Positions 26,870 to 41,265 of a stretch of DNA of 64,000 bases are shown in pieces. The stretch's first letter is position 1; each line of letters opens with the position of its first letter. Source of the DNA: Pseudomonadales bacterium (GTDB lineage: Bacteria > Pseudomonadota > Gammaproteobacteria > Pseudomonadales > Pseudohongiellaceae); the NCBI GenBank assembly GCA_024234325.1, contig JACKOJ010000008.1, positions 55,250 to 119,249 on the forward strand. Direction: 5' to 3'. The notes under the pieces were generated by a model. It was not told where the DNA came from and did no database searches. It saw nothing but the letters and a program-made list of their open reading frames with translations. The translations under genes were made by a program, and so were the position numbers.

Positions 26870-28063
26870 TCAGCCGATGACTTTCTTGATGCTGTTGACC
26901 AGGTAGTCAATATTGTGGTGGTTGATGCCGGCAACGTTGATGCGGCTGGAATCCACCAGATAGATACTGTAATCCTTCACCAGCGTCTGTACCTCTGCCA
27001 CGCTCATGCCGAGGAAAGAGAACATGCCCTTCTCGTGCTGAATGAAGCGGAAATCGCGGCTCACACCGGCGGCATGCAGACGCTCCACCAGCAAACCGCG
27101 CAGGCTGTTGATGCGCTCGCGCATCTGCGTCAGTTCCTGTTCCCAGTCCGCGCGCAGCGCGCTGTCCTGCAGAATCATTTCCACCACCGTGGCGCCGTGA
27201 TCCGGCGGCATGGAATAGATGCCACGCGCCGTGGAGGCGATCAGGCTGGCGGCTGCCTTTGAGGATGCTGCGTTCTCACAGATCACGGTCAGGGCGCCCA
27301 CGCGCTCGCGGTAGAGCCCGAAATTCTTGGAGCAGGAGCTGACGATGACCAGTTCCGGCAGGGCGTCGCCCAGCAGGCGGACCCCGTAGCAATCTTCGTC
27401 CACGCCATCGCCCAGTCCCTGATAGGCCAGATCGATGAAGGGAGTAAAGCCGTTCTTCAGCGCCAGGTCACGCACGGCAGCCCATTGCTCGTGATTCAGA
27501 TCGGCCCCGCAGGGGTTGTGGCAGCAGCCGTGCAGGAGTACCAGATCGCCCACTTTGGCCTGCTGCAGCGCGGCCATCATGTCGTCGAAGCGGATGCTGT
27601 GGGTGCTGTAGTCGTAGTAGGGGTATTTCTCGATCTGCAGCCCGGCATCGCCCAGCAGCGGGATGTGGTTGGCCCAGGTCGGGTCGCTCACAAAGATGCG
27701 TGCGCCGGGCTTGCTCTTGTTGATGAACTCCGCTGCCAGACGCAGGCCGCCGCAGCCACCCGGTGTCTGGAAGGTGCAGCGGCGATCCTTTGTCTTGTCA
27801 GCAAGCGCCTTGCCCAGCACCAATTCTGCCACTTCTTCGTTGTACAGCACGGCACCAGCGGGTCCCACATAGGTCTTGGTCTTCTGGCTGGCCAGCAGGC
27901 GGGTCTCGGCCTCCTTCACGGCGCGCATGACGGGGGTGTCACCGGCTTCGTCCTTGTAGACGCCAACGCCGAGGTCGATCTTGCGGGGATTGCTGTCAGC
28001 GCGGTACGCACTCATGAGTCCCAGAATGGGATCGGCGGCGAGGGGGCTGAGGTGCTGGAACAT
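26870..28063 (-). CDS. Aromatic/aspartate aminotransferase (class I)
   Basis: A 397-residue PLP-dependent aminotransferase of the AspC/TyrB type. The schiff-base lysine is in VIVSSCSKNFGLYRERVG, the substrate-carboxylate region in CCHNPCGADL, and the start MFQHLSPLAADPILGL is family-typical. It probably transaminates aspartate, phenylalanine and tyrosine with 2-oxoglutarate. Its position next to the DAHP synthase supports a part in aromatic amino-acid metabolism, but aspartate specificity is not excluded. It lies downstream of folD on the same strand. Confidence 0.93.
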   Translation of the reverse strand: MFQHLSPLAADPILGLMSAYRADSNPRKIDLGVGVYKDEAGDTPVMRAVKEAETRLLASQKTKTYVGPAGAVLYNEEVAELVLGKALADKTKDRRCTFQTPGGCGGLRLAAEFINKSKPGARIFVSDPTWANHIPLLGDAGLQIEKYPYYDYSTHSIRFDDMMAALQQAKVGDLVLLHGCCHNPCGADLNHEQWAAVRDLALKNGFTPFIDLAYQGLGDGVDEDCYGVRLLGDALPELVIVSSCSKNFGLYRERVGALTVICENAASSKAAASLIASTARGIYSMPPDHGATVVEMILQDSALRADWEQELTQMRERINSLRGLLVERLHAAGVSRDFRFIQHEKGMFSFLGMSVAEVQTLVKDYSIYLVDSSRINVAGINHHNIDYLVNSIKKVIG

Positions 28064-28094
28064 GGGAGTACTCCGGTCAGGGGTTCGCTGTTGT

Positions 28095-28976
28095 TTATTT
28101 CTGCAGGTGCATGGCCTGGGCTTTGAGTGTGTTCATCAGCAGTGCTGCCCGCGTCATGGGGCCGACGCCACCGGGAACCGGGGTGATGAACGAACACTTG
28201 TCCTTCACTGCCTCGAAGTCCACGTCGCCGACCAGACGGAAACCGGAGGGACGTGTGCTGTCTTCCACGCGGGTGATGCCGACGTCGATCACCACCGCGC
28301 CGTCCTTCACCATGGACTCATTGACGAAATTGGGTTTGCCGATGGCGACGATGAGAATGTCGGCAGTGCGACAGATGGCGGCCATGTCCGGGGTGCGGCT
28401 GTGCACCAGGGTGACCGTGGCATTGCCCGGGTTGCTGTTGCGCGACATCAGAATGGACATGGGGGTGCCGACGATGCTGCTGCGCCCCACCACCACGCAG
28501 TGTTTGCCGGCTGTCTCGATCTTGTAGCGCGCCAGCAGTTCCATGATGCCGTGTGGCGTGGCGGAGACGAAGGTAGGCAGACCCAGGGTCATGCGACCCA
28601 CGCTGGCGGGGGAGAACCCGTCCACGTCCTTCATGGGATCGATGGCAAGGGTTACCCGTGTCTCGTCGATGTGCCTGGGCAGAGGCACCTGCACGATGAA
28701 GCCGTCGATGTTCTTGTCCTTGTTCAGGTGGTCGATGCGGCTCAGCAGCTCCGCTTCCGTGACATCGGCGTCCAGACGAATCAGGGTGGATTCAAAACCC
28801 ACCTGGCGGCAGTCGAGTACCTTGTTGTTCACATAGGTTTCGCTGGCCCCGTCATTGCCTACCAGAATGGCGGCGAGGTGGGGCACCTTGCCACCACTGG
28901 CCTTGATGATGTTGACCTGCTCTGCGATCTCGGCCTTGATCTGTTCCGAAGTCAGTTTGCCGTCGAGTAATTGCAT
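28095..28976 (-). CDS. folD: Bifunctional methylene-THF dehydrogenase/methenyl-THF cyclohydrolase
   Basis: A 293-residue cytoplasmic enzyme that interconverts methylene-, methenyl- and formyl-tetrahydrofolate. Diagnostic stretches are the catalytic YVNNK near residue 49, VQVPLPRHID, the NADP loop VVGRSSIVGTPM and the end TPVPGGVGPMTRAALLMNT. Length is standard. Other one-carbon genes in the window are purU at 32.9 kb and the class III ADH at 31.6 kb. Confidence 0.96.
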   Translation of the reverse strand: MQLLDGKLTSEQIKAEIAEQVNIIKASGGKVPHLAAILVGNDGASETYVNNKVLDCRQVGFESTLIRLDADVTEAELLSRIDHLNKDKNIDGFIVQVPLPRHIDETRVTLAIDPMKDVDGFSPASVGRMTLGLPTFVSATPHGIMELLARYKIETAGKHCVVVGRSSIVGTPMSILMSRNSNPGNATVTLVHSRTPDMAAICRTADILIVAIGKPNFVNESMVKDGAVVIDVGITRVEDSTRPSGFRLVGDVDFEAVKDKCSFITPVPGGVGPMTRAALLMNTLKAQAMHLQK

Positions 28977-29008
28977 GGCGTGTTTCCCGCGTCAGTAAAA
29001 GAAAGAGG

Positions 29009-29428
29009 TTACCACTTGCCGGTGTTCGGCATGCTCTGCCAGGGCTCCTGCGGGGGCAGGGGCGTGCCCTCCTGCAGCAGCTCAATGGATATATTGTCCG
29101 GCGAGCGGATAAAGGCCATGCGGCCGTCGCGAGGGGGGCGGTTGATGGTCACGCCCTTGCTCTGCAAGGCCTCGCAGGTGGCGTAGATATCCTTCACGCA
29201 ATAGGCCAGGTGGCCGAAGTTGCGGCCCTCGCCATAGGCTTCCGGATCCCAGTTCCAGGTCAGCTCGATCTGGGCGTCTTCGTCACCGGGCGCCGCCAGG
29301 AAGACCAGCGTGAATCGCCCCTGTTCGCTTTCGCGCCGCTGCAATTCCTGCAGACCCAGCTTGTTGCAGTAGAAATCCAGAGAGGCGTCCAGGTCGCTGA
29401 CACGGACCATGGTGTGCAGATATTTCAT
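29009..29428 (-). CDS. VOC-family protein, glyoxalase I-like
   Basis: A 139-residue protein of the vicinal oxygen chelate fold with two beta-alpha-beta repeats. MVRVSDLDASLDFYCNKLGL opens the first and HLAYCVKDIYATCEALQSKG the second. Candidate metal ligands are H5, E of IELTWN, H of FGHLAY and E of ISIELLQEG, which is the full set for glyoxalase I. It would isomerise the methylglyoxal-glutathione hemithioacetal. It is 32 bases from folD. Confidence 0.85.
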   Translation of the reverse strand: MKYLHTMVRVSDLDASLDFYCNKLGLQELQRRESEQGRFTLVFLAAPGDEDAQIELTWNWDPEAYGEGRNFGHLAYCVKDIYATCEALQSKGVTINRPPRDGRMAFIRSPDNISIELLQEGTPLPPQEPWQSMPNTGKW

Positions 29429-29450
29429 CTCGTGGCTCCTTTTCGGCTTC

Positions 29451-29861
29451 TCAGGGTTTGCGGGTCAGGGTGATGGGAATGAATTCCCCGGCCTGGCTCC
29501 AGTCGCCGTCGATGCGCACGGGCTTGCCGTCCGTGCCCAGATCGGCGTGAATAGTGCCGTAGTACTCGCCGCGAATGCGCGGCAGGGTGAAACGCACGTC
29601 GCGGCCGGTGCGGACGATGTTCTCGATGGCAATGGCCATCATCCCGGCTGAGGGATCGTCAAAGGTGCCGCTAAGCACGCCGTCGGTCTCGACCAGGGTA
29701 AACGTGACCTCGCGGTCGCCGTCGATATTGATGTTGTAGGAGCCTTTCCACACTCCCACGAGGTCGGACTGCTGGGCGAGGGCAAAAGAGGCCAGCGACA
29801 GGCCCAGCACTGCGAGCAGGAGGCGGGCGAAGGCGAGAGGGTGGAAACGGTTGCGCTGCAT
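29451..29861 (-). CDS. Exported small beta-rich protein
   Basis: A 136-residue protein with a signal peptide ending in SFALA. The mature part LVGVWKGSYNINIDGD...VTFTLVETDGVLSGTF looks like a small antiparallel beta barrel or lipocalin-like module often seen in exported proteins of unknown function. It lies 22 bases upstream of the VOC gene on the same strand. Confidence 0.65.
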   Translation of the reverse strand: MQRNRFHPLAFARLLLAVLGLSLASFALAQQSDLVGVWKGSYNINIDGDREVTFTLVETDGVLSGTFDDPSAGMMAIAIENIVRTGRDVRFTLPRIRGEYYGTIHADLGTDGKPVRIDGDWSQAGEFIPITLTRKP

Positions 29862-29977
29862 GATTCTTTTTCCTTGGAGGCTGGATGCGACGGCGCTCAG
29901 CTCTCCTGTGGTTCTGTATGCGGCGTATTATAGGGGAAGGCCCGGATGGGGCACAGGAAAAATTCAGGAGGAGCGGT

Positions 29978-30340
29978 GTGGAGAAAGCCAATCTATTGCG
30001 GGGGCTGCCGGACGCAGGTGCAGCGGAGCAGTTTGAACCCCTGCTGGAGGCTGAGGGTGTGCTGGTGGAGCGCATCACCTCGCGGGGGCAGTGCAGTGCT
30101 GCGGATGACTGGTATCAGTCAGCACGGGCCGAATGGGTGACGGTGGTGCAGGGGCGGGCGCGCCTGATGTGGGAGGATGGTTCTGTGCTGGAGATGGAGG
30201 CGGGCGACCATGTCACCATTCCTGCCGGGTGCCGTCATCGGGTGGACTGGACCGACCCGGCTCAGGACACGGTGTGGCTGGCGGTGCATCTGCCGGAATC
30301 AAGGGGGCAGGCTCCTACGGTGAGAAATCAAGGAACCTGA
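29978..30340 (+). CDS. Cupin-domain protein
   Basis: A 120-residue single-domain cupin. GTG 29978 was chosen because an AGGAGGA site stands six bases upstream; this removes an unlikely 31-residue extension. The second cupin motif is well formed: MEAGDHVTIPAGCRHRVDW, with a histidine pair able to bind a metal. The C-terminal dozen residues are translated from REP-like sequence at 30306-30318, so the original end may have been altered. Function unknown. Confidence 0.78.
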   Translation: MEKANLLRGLPDAGAAEQFEPLLEAEGVLVERITSRGQCSAADDWYQSARAEWVTVVQGRARLMWEDGSVLEMEAGDHVTIPAGCRHRVDWTDPAQDTVWLAVHLPESRGQAPTVRNQGT

Positions 30341-30351
30341 CCCCTTGATGC

Positions 30352-30388
30352 AAAAAAAAACGGCCCCGGAAAAACCCTCCGGAGCCGT
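30352..30388 (-). terminator. Terminator of the 30.4 kb exported protein gene
   Basis: On the minus strand ACGGCTCCGG and CCGGGGCCGT pair over ten positions (one G-T) around a nine-base loop, followed by nine T. It lies 22 bases beyond the stop codon at 30410. Confidence 0.85.
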
Positions 30389-30409
30389 GCTTCACTTTTC
30401 GAGCAGTGA

Positions 30410-31423
30410 TTACAGCTTGGTGTACACGTACTTCAGCTTGTAGCTGCTGCTGACGGTAAACCCGTTGGACGTGGTGGAACCGGTGAACTCGATGACAAAG
30501 GAGAACTCGGCGCCCGCTGTGCTGACTTCAGACACGTTGATGGTGCCTGTGAAGTTCACGTCGGTCAGGGCCTTCTTCACGGCATCACGAATGTCATCGA
30601 TGTCGCTGGACTTCGGTGCGTCGATCTTGTCGATCACCAGCGGCCCGAACGCTACAGACACCCCGAAGGTTGCCACAGTACCGGTCACGCTGAGTTTGTA
30701 GTCACCCTGGGGAATGGTCGGAACTTCCACAGTCGTCCCGCTCAGCTCGGACAAAATGGCATCCAGGGTACCCGCTTCCTTCGGTGAATTGCCGTATTCG
30801 CCGCCCATCACATAGACCTTTCCATCGGCGATGGCCAGGTACATGCCGGTGCTGGGGTAGTGGCGGTAGGTGTATCCCTCAAGCGTCTGGTTCACCGCGT
30901 TGGCGCTGGCCGGGAAATACTGGGCGAACTTCTCCTGGGCCTTGGTGAACAGCTCATTGATCTTGGTCAGGTCCGGCGTTGGAGTCGTGGTGCTGCCACA
31001 GCCGGTGGTGGAAGTGCTTGTCTTGCTGCCACGCAGTTGTCCCCACCAGGTGCCGGAGGTGGAACCCACGTTGATTTCGTTATAGCCATTGACCAGGCTG
31101 GACAGGGCCAGTTCGATGCCGACGGTGGATTCCTTCCAGATGGCCTCGTGCTGGTTGCCGTTGCGCAGCACCGGATTGGTCAGCGTGTAGCCGCCCACAC
31201 ACATGGTGTTGCCAGGAGCAATCACGACAGTAACAGCGGTGCCGTTGCTGATCGGTGAACCTGCCTGGGCATAGTCGTAAGTCAGCTCATAGGTTCCTTC
31301 GAAGGAGCTGGGCACGGTGGCCGGGGTTTCCTGCGCCAGGGCAGCGGTGCTGGCCAGAGCGGCGGTCAGCAGGGCCGCACAGGTGCGGGTAAATGTGTGA
31401 CGGGGGGTATTGGCAGCTTTCAT
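30410..31423 (-). CDS. Exported protein of unknown function
   Basis: A 337-residue protein with a signal peptide ending near ALAQE. ATG 31423 is preceded by a GGAGAG site. The mature protein is rich in Thr, Ser, Val and Gly, with a Thr/Pro linker around TTTPTPD separating two parts, and is probably beta-rich. Two isolated cysteines, one in MCVGGY and one before the linker, could form a disulfide. I do not recognise a family. It is monocistronic and ends at a strong terminator. Confidence 0.65.
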   Translation of the reverse strand: MKAANTPRHTFTRTCAALLTAALASTAALAQETPATVPSSFEGTYELTYDYAQAGSPISNGTAVTVVIAPGNTMCVGGYTLTNPVLRNGNQHEAIWKESTVGIELALSSLVNGYNEINVGSTSGTWWGQLRGSKTSTSTTGCGSTTTPTPDLTKINELFTKAQEKFAQYFPASANAVNQTLEGYTYRHYPSTGMYLAIADGKVYVMGGEYGNSPKEAGTLDAILSELSGTTVEVPTIPQGDYKLSVTGTVATFGVSVAFGPLVIDKIDAPKSSDIDDIRDAVKKALTDVNFTGTINVSEVSTAGAEFSFVIEFTGSTTSNGFTVSSSYKLKYVYTKL

Positions 31424-31574
31424 TGATTTTCTCTCCGAACGAGGACGGCTGAATGAAAAAGGAGACGGCACGAACCACTTGGAATTCGTTCAGGAAAGCG
31501 TAACGGGAAGGGGTTTGGCAACAAACCCCCCGATCAGGGGGTTGCTGCAGAAATGTCGGGAAATCAGCGGGATA

Positions 31575-32681
31575 TCAGTACAGGATGACGGAGCGGATGC
31601 TCTTGCCTTCGTGCATCAGATCGAAGGCCTTGTTGATGTCTTCCAGCGGCATGGTGTGGGTAATCAGCGGGTCGATGCTGATCTTGTTGTTCATATACCA
31701 GTCCACAATTCGGGGAACGTCTGTGCGCCCCCTGGCGCCGCCGAAGGCACTGCCGCGCCAGGAGCGGCCGGTCACCAACTGGAAGGGGCGGGTGGAGATT
31801 TCCTGTCCCGCTCCGGCCACCCCGATGATGAAGGATTCGCCCCAGCCCTTGTGGGTGCACTCCAGCGCCTGTCTCATGGTCCTCACATTGCCGATGCACT
31901 CGAAGCTGTAGTCCACGCCGCCACGGGTGATCTCGATGATGTGGGCAGTCACGTCGTCCACGTCCTTCGGGTTGACGAAGTCGGTCATGCCGAACTGGCG
32001 CGCCAGGGCCACCTTGTCGGGGTTGAGGTCCACCCCGATGATGCGATCAGCCCCTGCCATGCGGGCCCCCTGAATCACGTTCAGGCCGATGCCGCCGAGG
32101 CCGAACACCGCCACCGTGCTGCCGGGCTCCACCTTGGCATCGAAGACCACGGCGCCAATGCCGGTGGTGACGCCGCAGCCGATGTAGCAGATCTTGTCGA
32201 AGGGCGCATCGCTGCGCACCTTGGCCACGGCAATCTCGGGCAGTACGGTGTAGTTGGAGAAGGTCGAGCAGCCCATGTAATGCAGAATGGGTTTGCCCTC
32301 GAAGGAGAAGCGGCTGGTGCCGTCGGGCATCAGACCCTTGCCCTGGGTGGCGCGAATGGCCTGGCAGAGATTGGTCTTGGGGTGCAGGCAGAACTCGCAC
32401 TGGCGACACTCCGGGGTGTACAGCGGAATCACGGTGTCCCCGGGCTTGACCGAGGTGACGCCGGGGCCGACCTCGACCACCACGCCTGCGCCCTCATGTC
32501 CCAGGATCGCCGGGAAAGCCCCCTCGGGGTCGTCCCCGGACAGGGTGAAGGCGTCGGTGTGACACACGCCAGTGGCCTTGATCTCGACCAGCACCTCGCC
32601 AGCGCGAGGGCCTTCCAGATCGACTTCAACGATTTCCAGGGGTTTGCCGGCGGCAAAGGCAACAGCGGCGCGGGATTTCAT
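31575..32681 (-). CDS. frmA: S-(hydroxymethyl)glutathione dehydrogenase (class III ADH)
   Basis: A 368-residue zinc- and NAD-dependent enzyme that oxidises S-hydroxymethylglutathione, the adduct of formaldehyde and glutathione, and also reduces S-nitrosoglutathione. Catalytic-zinc ligand segments CHTDAFTLSGDDPEG and GHEGAG, the structural-zinc cluster CRQCEFCLHPKTNLC, and the nucleotide loop FGLGGIG are all present. No FrmR-type regulator or S-formylglutathione hydrolase is next to it. The class III identity is firm. Confidence 0.96.
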   Translation of the reverse strand: MKSRAAVAFAAGKPLEIVEVDLEGPRAGEVLVEIKATGVCHTDAFTLSGDDPEGAFPAILGHEGAGVVVEVGPGVTSVKPGDTVIPLYTPECRQCEFCLHPKTNLCQAIRATQGKGLMPDGTSRFSFEGKPILHYMGCSTFSNYTVLPEIAVAKVRSDAPFDKICYIGCGVTTGIGAVVFDAKVEPGSTVAVFGLGGIGLNVIQGARMAGADRIIGVDLNPDKVALARQFGMTDFVNPKDVDDVTAHIIEITRGGVDYSFECIGNVRTMRQALECTHKGWGESFIIGVAGAGQEISTRPFQLVTGRSWRGSAFGGARGRTDVPRIVDWYMNNKISIDPLITHTMPLEDINKAFDLMHEGKSIRSVILY

Positions 32682-32851
32682 AGGCGTGTCCTTCTCATGA
32701 ATGGGGGTCCTGGGCCGATTGTAAACAGGGGCAGTTCAGCGACGCAAATGGTGGTACCATCATGCGCCGCGAAAGGCCGCACAATATCAGAACGGCGTAA
32801 TCCGAAGGCTCAGGCCGGAAGCAGCGCCGCAAACACGGATGCAACACACTC

Positions 32852-33721
32852 ATGAACCAGAAAGAACCCCGTCAATACGTCCTCACCGTCTCCTGCCCGG
32901 AGGCCAATGGCATCGTGCGTGCCGTGAGTGACTTTCTCTTCCAGCGCGGCGCTACCATCAGCGATGCCGCCCAGCACCGGGACCCGGTCATTGACCGCTT
33001 CTTCATGCGGGTGGAATTCGAGGAGGCGGGGCATGACCTGCCGCACCGGGAACAGCTCGACGCGGATTTCGGCGAGCTGGCGCGCAGTTTCGACATGCAG
33101 TGGAATTTCTTCGACATGGCGGTACGCCCGCGCGTGCTGCTGGCGGTATCGAAGCATGGGCATTGTCTGCACGACATCCTGCACCGCTGGAGCAGCGGCA
33201 TGCTGCCTGCCGATGTTGTTGGCGTGGTTTCCAATCACGAGGACATGCGCGGCATCACCGAGTGGTACAACATCCCCTACCATTACCTGCCGGTCGGCCC
33301 GGAGAACAAGGCCGAGCAGGAGGATGCGATTCTGGAGGTCATCCGCGCCAACAATGTGGATCTCCTGGCACTGGCGCGCTACATGCAGATTCTCTCACCC
33401 AAGATGTGTGAGGCCATGGCGGGGCGGGCGATCAATATCCACCATTCTTTCCTGCCGGGCTTCAAGGGCGCCAACCCTTACCGCCAGGCCTATATGCGCG
33501 GCGTGAAGATCATTGGCGCCACCGCTCATTATGTGACGACCGATCTCGACGAAGGCCCGATCATCGAACAGGCGGTGGAGCGCATCGACCACAACTTCGA
33601 TATCGACGAGCTGGTGCAGATCGGCCGCGATGCCGAGTGTGCGGCGTTTGCCCGCGCGCTGAAGTGGCACTGCGAGCACCGCATCATCGTCAACGGCAAC
33701 AAGACGGTCGTCTTCAAATAG
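32852..33721 (+). CDS. purU: Formyltetrahydrofolate deformylase
   Basis: A 289-residue enzyme hydrolysing 10-formyl-THF to formate and THF, balancing one-carbon pools and feeding purine synthesis. An N-terminal ACT domain occupies roughly residues 8-85. The formyltransferase fold follows, with HHSFLPGFKGANPYRQAY supplying the catalytic histidine and TTDLDEGPIIEQ the aspartate. It ends 21 bases from the convergent uvrA stop. Confidence 0.95.
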   Translation: MNQKEPRQYVLTVSCPEANGIVRAVSDFLFQRGATISDAAQHRDPVIDRFFMRVEFEEAGHDLPHREQLDADFGELARSFDMQWNFFDMAVRPRVLLAVSKHGHCLHDILHRWSSGMLPADVVGVVSNHEDMRGITEWYNIPYHYLPVGPENKAEQEDAILEVIRANNVDLLALARYMQILSPKMCEAMAGRAINIHHSFLPGFKGANPYRQAYMRGVKIIGATAHYVTTDLDEGPIIEQAVERIDHNFDIDELVQIGRDAECAAFARALKWHCEHRIIVNGNKTVVFK

Positions 33722-33742
33722 ACACCGATGCTGGCACTGCCG

Positions 33743-39400
<5,658 letters not shown>

Positions 39401-39717
39401 GGCGTGAGGGTCTCGATGACGGAGGCTGTATTAATATACAGTGATCGTTCTGCTGCTGACAACGGTGAATTCAGCCGATTTGCGGTTGAGCAATTTGGCT
39501 AAGATGTTGGTTAGATTTCTCAAAAGCAGGGATTTTGCATTCGGTTTAATCTCCATAAAAACATACAAAACAATGCGTTACTAAAAAATTAAAAGTTGGC
39601 GCAGTTTGTGCTCATCTCCTTCCCAAGCAATCGCAGAAGCCGCCAGAAGCTTCGCACGTTCGCCAACCAGACAAGGCAAACCTTTACGACATTCATCCCT
39701 TTGGAGATCACAACATC
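39401..39717. other. Divergent intergenic region, uvrA and exported repeat protein
   Basis: This 317-base gap holds the LexA box of uvrA at 39426-39441 near its left end. The rest, 39442-39717, is rather A/T-rich and shows no convincing gene. It should also contain the promoter of the rightward gene at 39718. Confidence 0.6.
39426..39441. promoter_or_regulatory. LexA box of uvrA
   Basis: CTGTATTAATATACAG matches the gammaproteobacterial LexA operator CTGT-(A/T)8-ACAG exactly, with perfect outer tetramers. It ends 26 bases from the uvrA start, a position suited to repression, which indicates SOS control of the tandem UvrA. Confidence 0.85.
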
Positions 39718-40464
39718 ATGCAGACACACAATCGCCTGTTCAACCGCAAACGCGTCACCCTCATGGGAGCGCTGCTGATGAGCCTGCTGCCCGTCGTCGT
39801 CCTCGCGGAGGACGATTGTACCCATCAGAAGCGAGTGGAGTTCTCTCTGCCCGCCGACGCCGTGCAGACACTGGATATCAGCGCCGGTGCGGGTTCCCTG
39901 CGGGTTTACAGCACTCCGACTGTCAAAGAGTTTATCGTCAGTGCCCGGCTGTGTACCCGACGCGAGCGCAATCTGGAAGAAATGGGTGTGGATCACATGG
40001 TGCAGGGCGACGTGCTGCACCTGTGGACGAAAATTCCCCGTACCCGCAGCAGCTTCTGGACCGGGGACAGCGAGTCCATCGATCTGGAAGTGCAAATCCC
40101 GGAAGGCATGGCAGCCCGTATCACGGATGGAAGTGGCAGAGCCTTCATCAGTGGCACCGGCGACCTGGAAGTGGTGGACGGTTCCGGTGAGCTTGAAATC
40201 ACCGATATTGCCGGGAATGTCAGAGTGGACGATGGCTCGGGCGGGCTGACCATAGAAGACGTGCGCAGCAATGTGAGCGTGGATGACGGTTCCGGCGAGA
40301 TCAACATTGCCCGGGTGGGCGGCTCGGTCACCCTGCGCGACGGCTCTGGCAGCATCAATGTGCACGAGGTGCAGCAGGAGGTCACGATTCTGGAAGACGG
40401 CTCCGGTTCCGTGAACGTGGACCGCGAGATGCGTTACACCTCGGCCGCTGCGAATCTGGAATGA
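39718..40464 (+). CDS. Exported DUF4097-like repeat protein
   Basis: A 248-residue protein with an N-terminal signal (LMGALLMSLLPVVVLA). From about residue 135 it carries six short repeats with the pattern V-x-DGSG-x-h-x-h, spaced near 19-20 residues, as in DUF4097/DUF2807 proteins that form a beta solenoid. It is probably a periplasmic or surface repeat protein; a ligand is not evident. Two cysteines before the repeats may be bridged. It is divergent from uvrA but lies far from the LexA box. Confidence 0.75.
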   Translation: MQTHNRLFNRKRVTLMGALLMSLLPVVVLAEDDCTHQKRVEFSLPADAVQTLDISAGAGSLRVYSTPTVKEFIVSARLCTRRERNLEEMGVDHMVQGDVLHLWTKIPRTRSSFWTGDSESIDLEVQIPEGMAARITDGSGRAFISGTGDLEVVDGSGELEITDIAGNVRVDDGSGGLTIEDVRSNVSVDDGSGEINIARVGGSVTLRDGSGSINVHEVQQEVTILEDGSGSVNVDREMRYTSAAANLE

Positions 40465-40554
40465 ACGGGCATTCGGTGATGCGAAAGTCCTGACACCGGG
40501 GGAGGTGACCTGTTACCATCTGCGCCCGTATCCTCCAGCGCGTGCGGTTCGCCG

Positions 40555-41265
40555 ATGGAAATCCTGATCGCCTGTCTCGTCATCACGATGGGTGCCTTCG
40601 TCCAGACCGCCATTGGCTTCGGCCTGGCGGTGGTCGCGGCACCCATTCTCTATTTTCTGGATCCGAACTATGTGCCCGCGCCCATCACGATGTGCGCGTT
40701 TGTACTGTCCGTGTTCAATGTCTACAGCTATCGCGCACAGGTCTCATTCAAGGGGCTGGGCAGCGCGGTAGCGGGGCGCATTCCCGGCTCGCTGCTGGGA
40801 GCGATGCTATTGGTGTGGATCGATCACGATACGCTGGCGCTGTGGATCGGGCTTTCTGTGCTGGGGGCTGTGGCGGTCAGCACCAGTTCCCTGCGCTGGC
40901 ATCCCACGCCCGGACGCATGGCGTTCGCGGGCTTCATGTCGGGCTTTATGGGCACCAGCTCTTCGATTGGCGGCCCGCCCATGGCGCTGCTGTGGCAGCA
41001 TCAGGAGGTGAACCTGATTCGCGCCAATCTCGCTGCCTTTTTTACGGTGAGCTGTCTGATGTCGCTGATCATCCTCGCGCCCTTCGGGCAGTTCGGCCTG
41101 CCCCAGCTCAAACTGGGCCTGCCCCTGCTGCCGGCCACCTTTCTCGGCTTTGTGCTGGCCCGGCGCAGCATGACCCGTGTGCCGCACCGGCAACTGCGCA
41201 TGGCATCACTGATGCTGTGCGCAATCACCGGTTTGTACGCGGTGTTCTCCTACTGGCTGGAGTGA
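40555..41265 (+). CDS. TauE/SafE family membrane protein
   Basis: A 236-residue membrane protein with about seven to eight helices of the sulfite-exporter TauE/SafE family (DUF81). The paired signatures GAFVQTAIGFGLAVVAAP in the first half and FMSGFMGTSSSIGGPPMALL in the second are diagnostic. Members export sulfite, sulfoacetate or related anions, but the substrate here is unknown. Its stop abuts the stop of the convergent acyl-CoA dehydrogenase. Confidence 0.87.
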   Translation: MEILIACLVITMGAFVQTAIGFGLAVVAAPILYFLDPNYVPAPITMCAFVLSVFNVYSYRAQVSFKGLGSAVAGRIPGSLLGAMLLVWIDHDTLALWIGLSVLGAVAVSTSSLRWHPTPGRMAFAGFMSGFMGTSSSIGGPPMALLWQHQEVNLIRANLAAFFTVSCLMSLIILAPFGQFGLPQLKLGLPLLPATFLGFVLARRSMTRVPHRQLRMASLMLCAITGLYAVFSYWLE

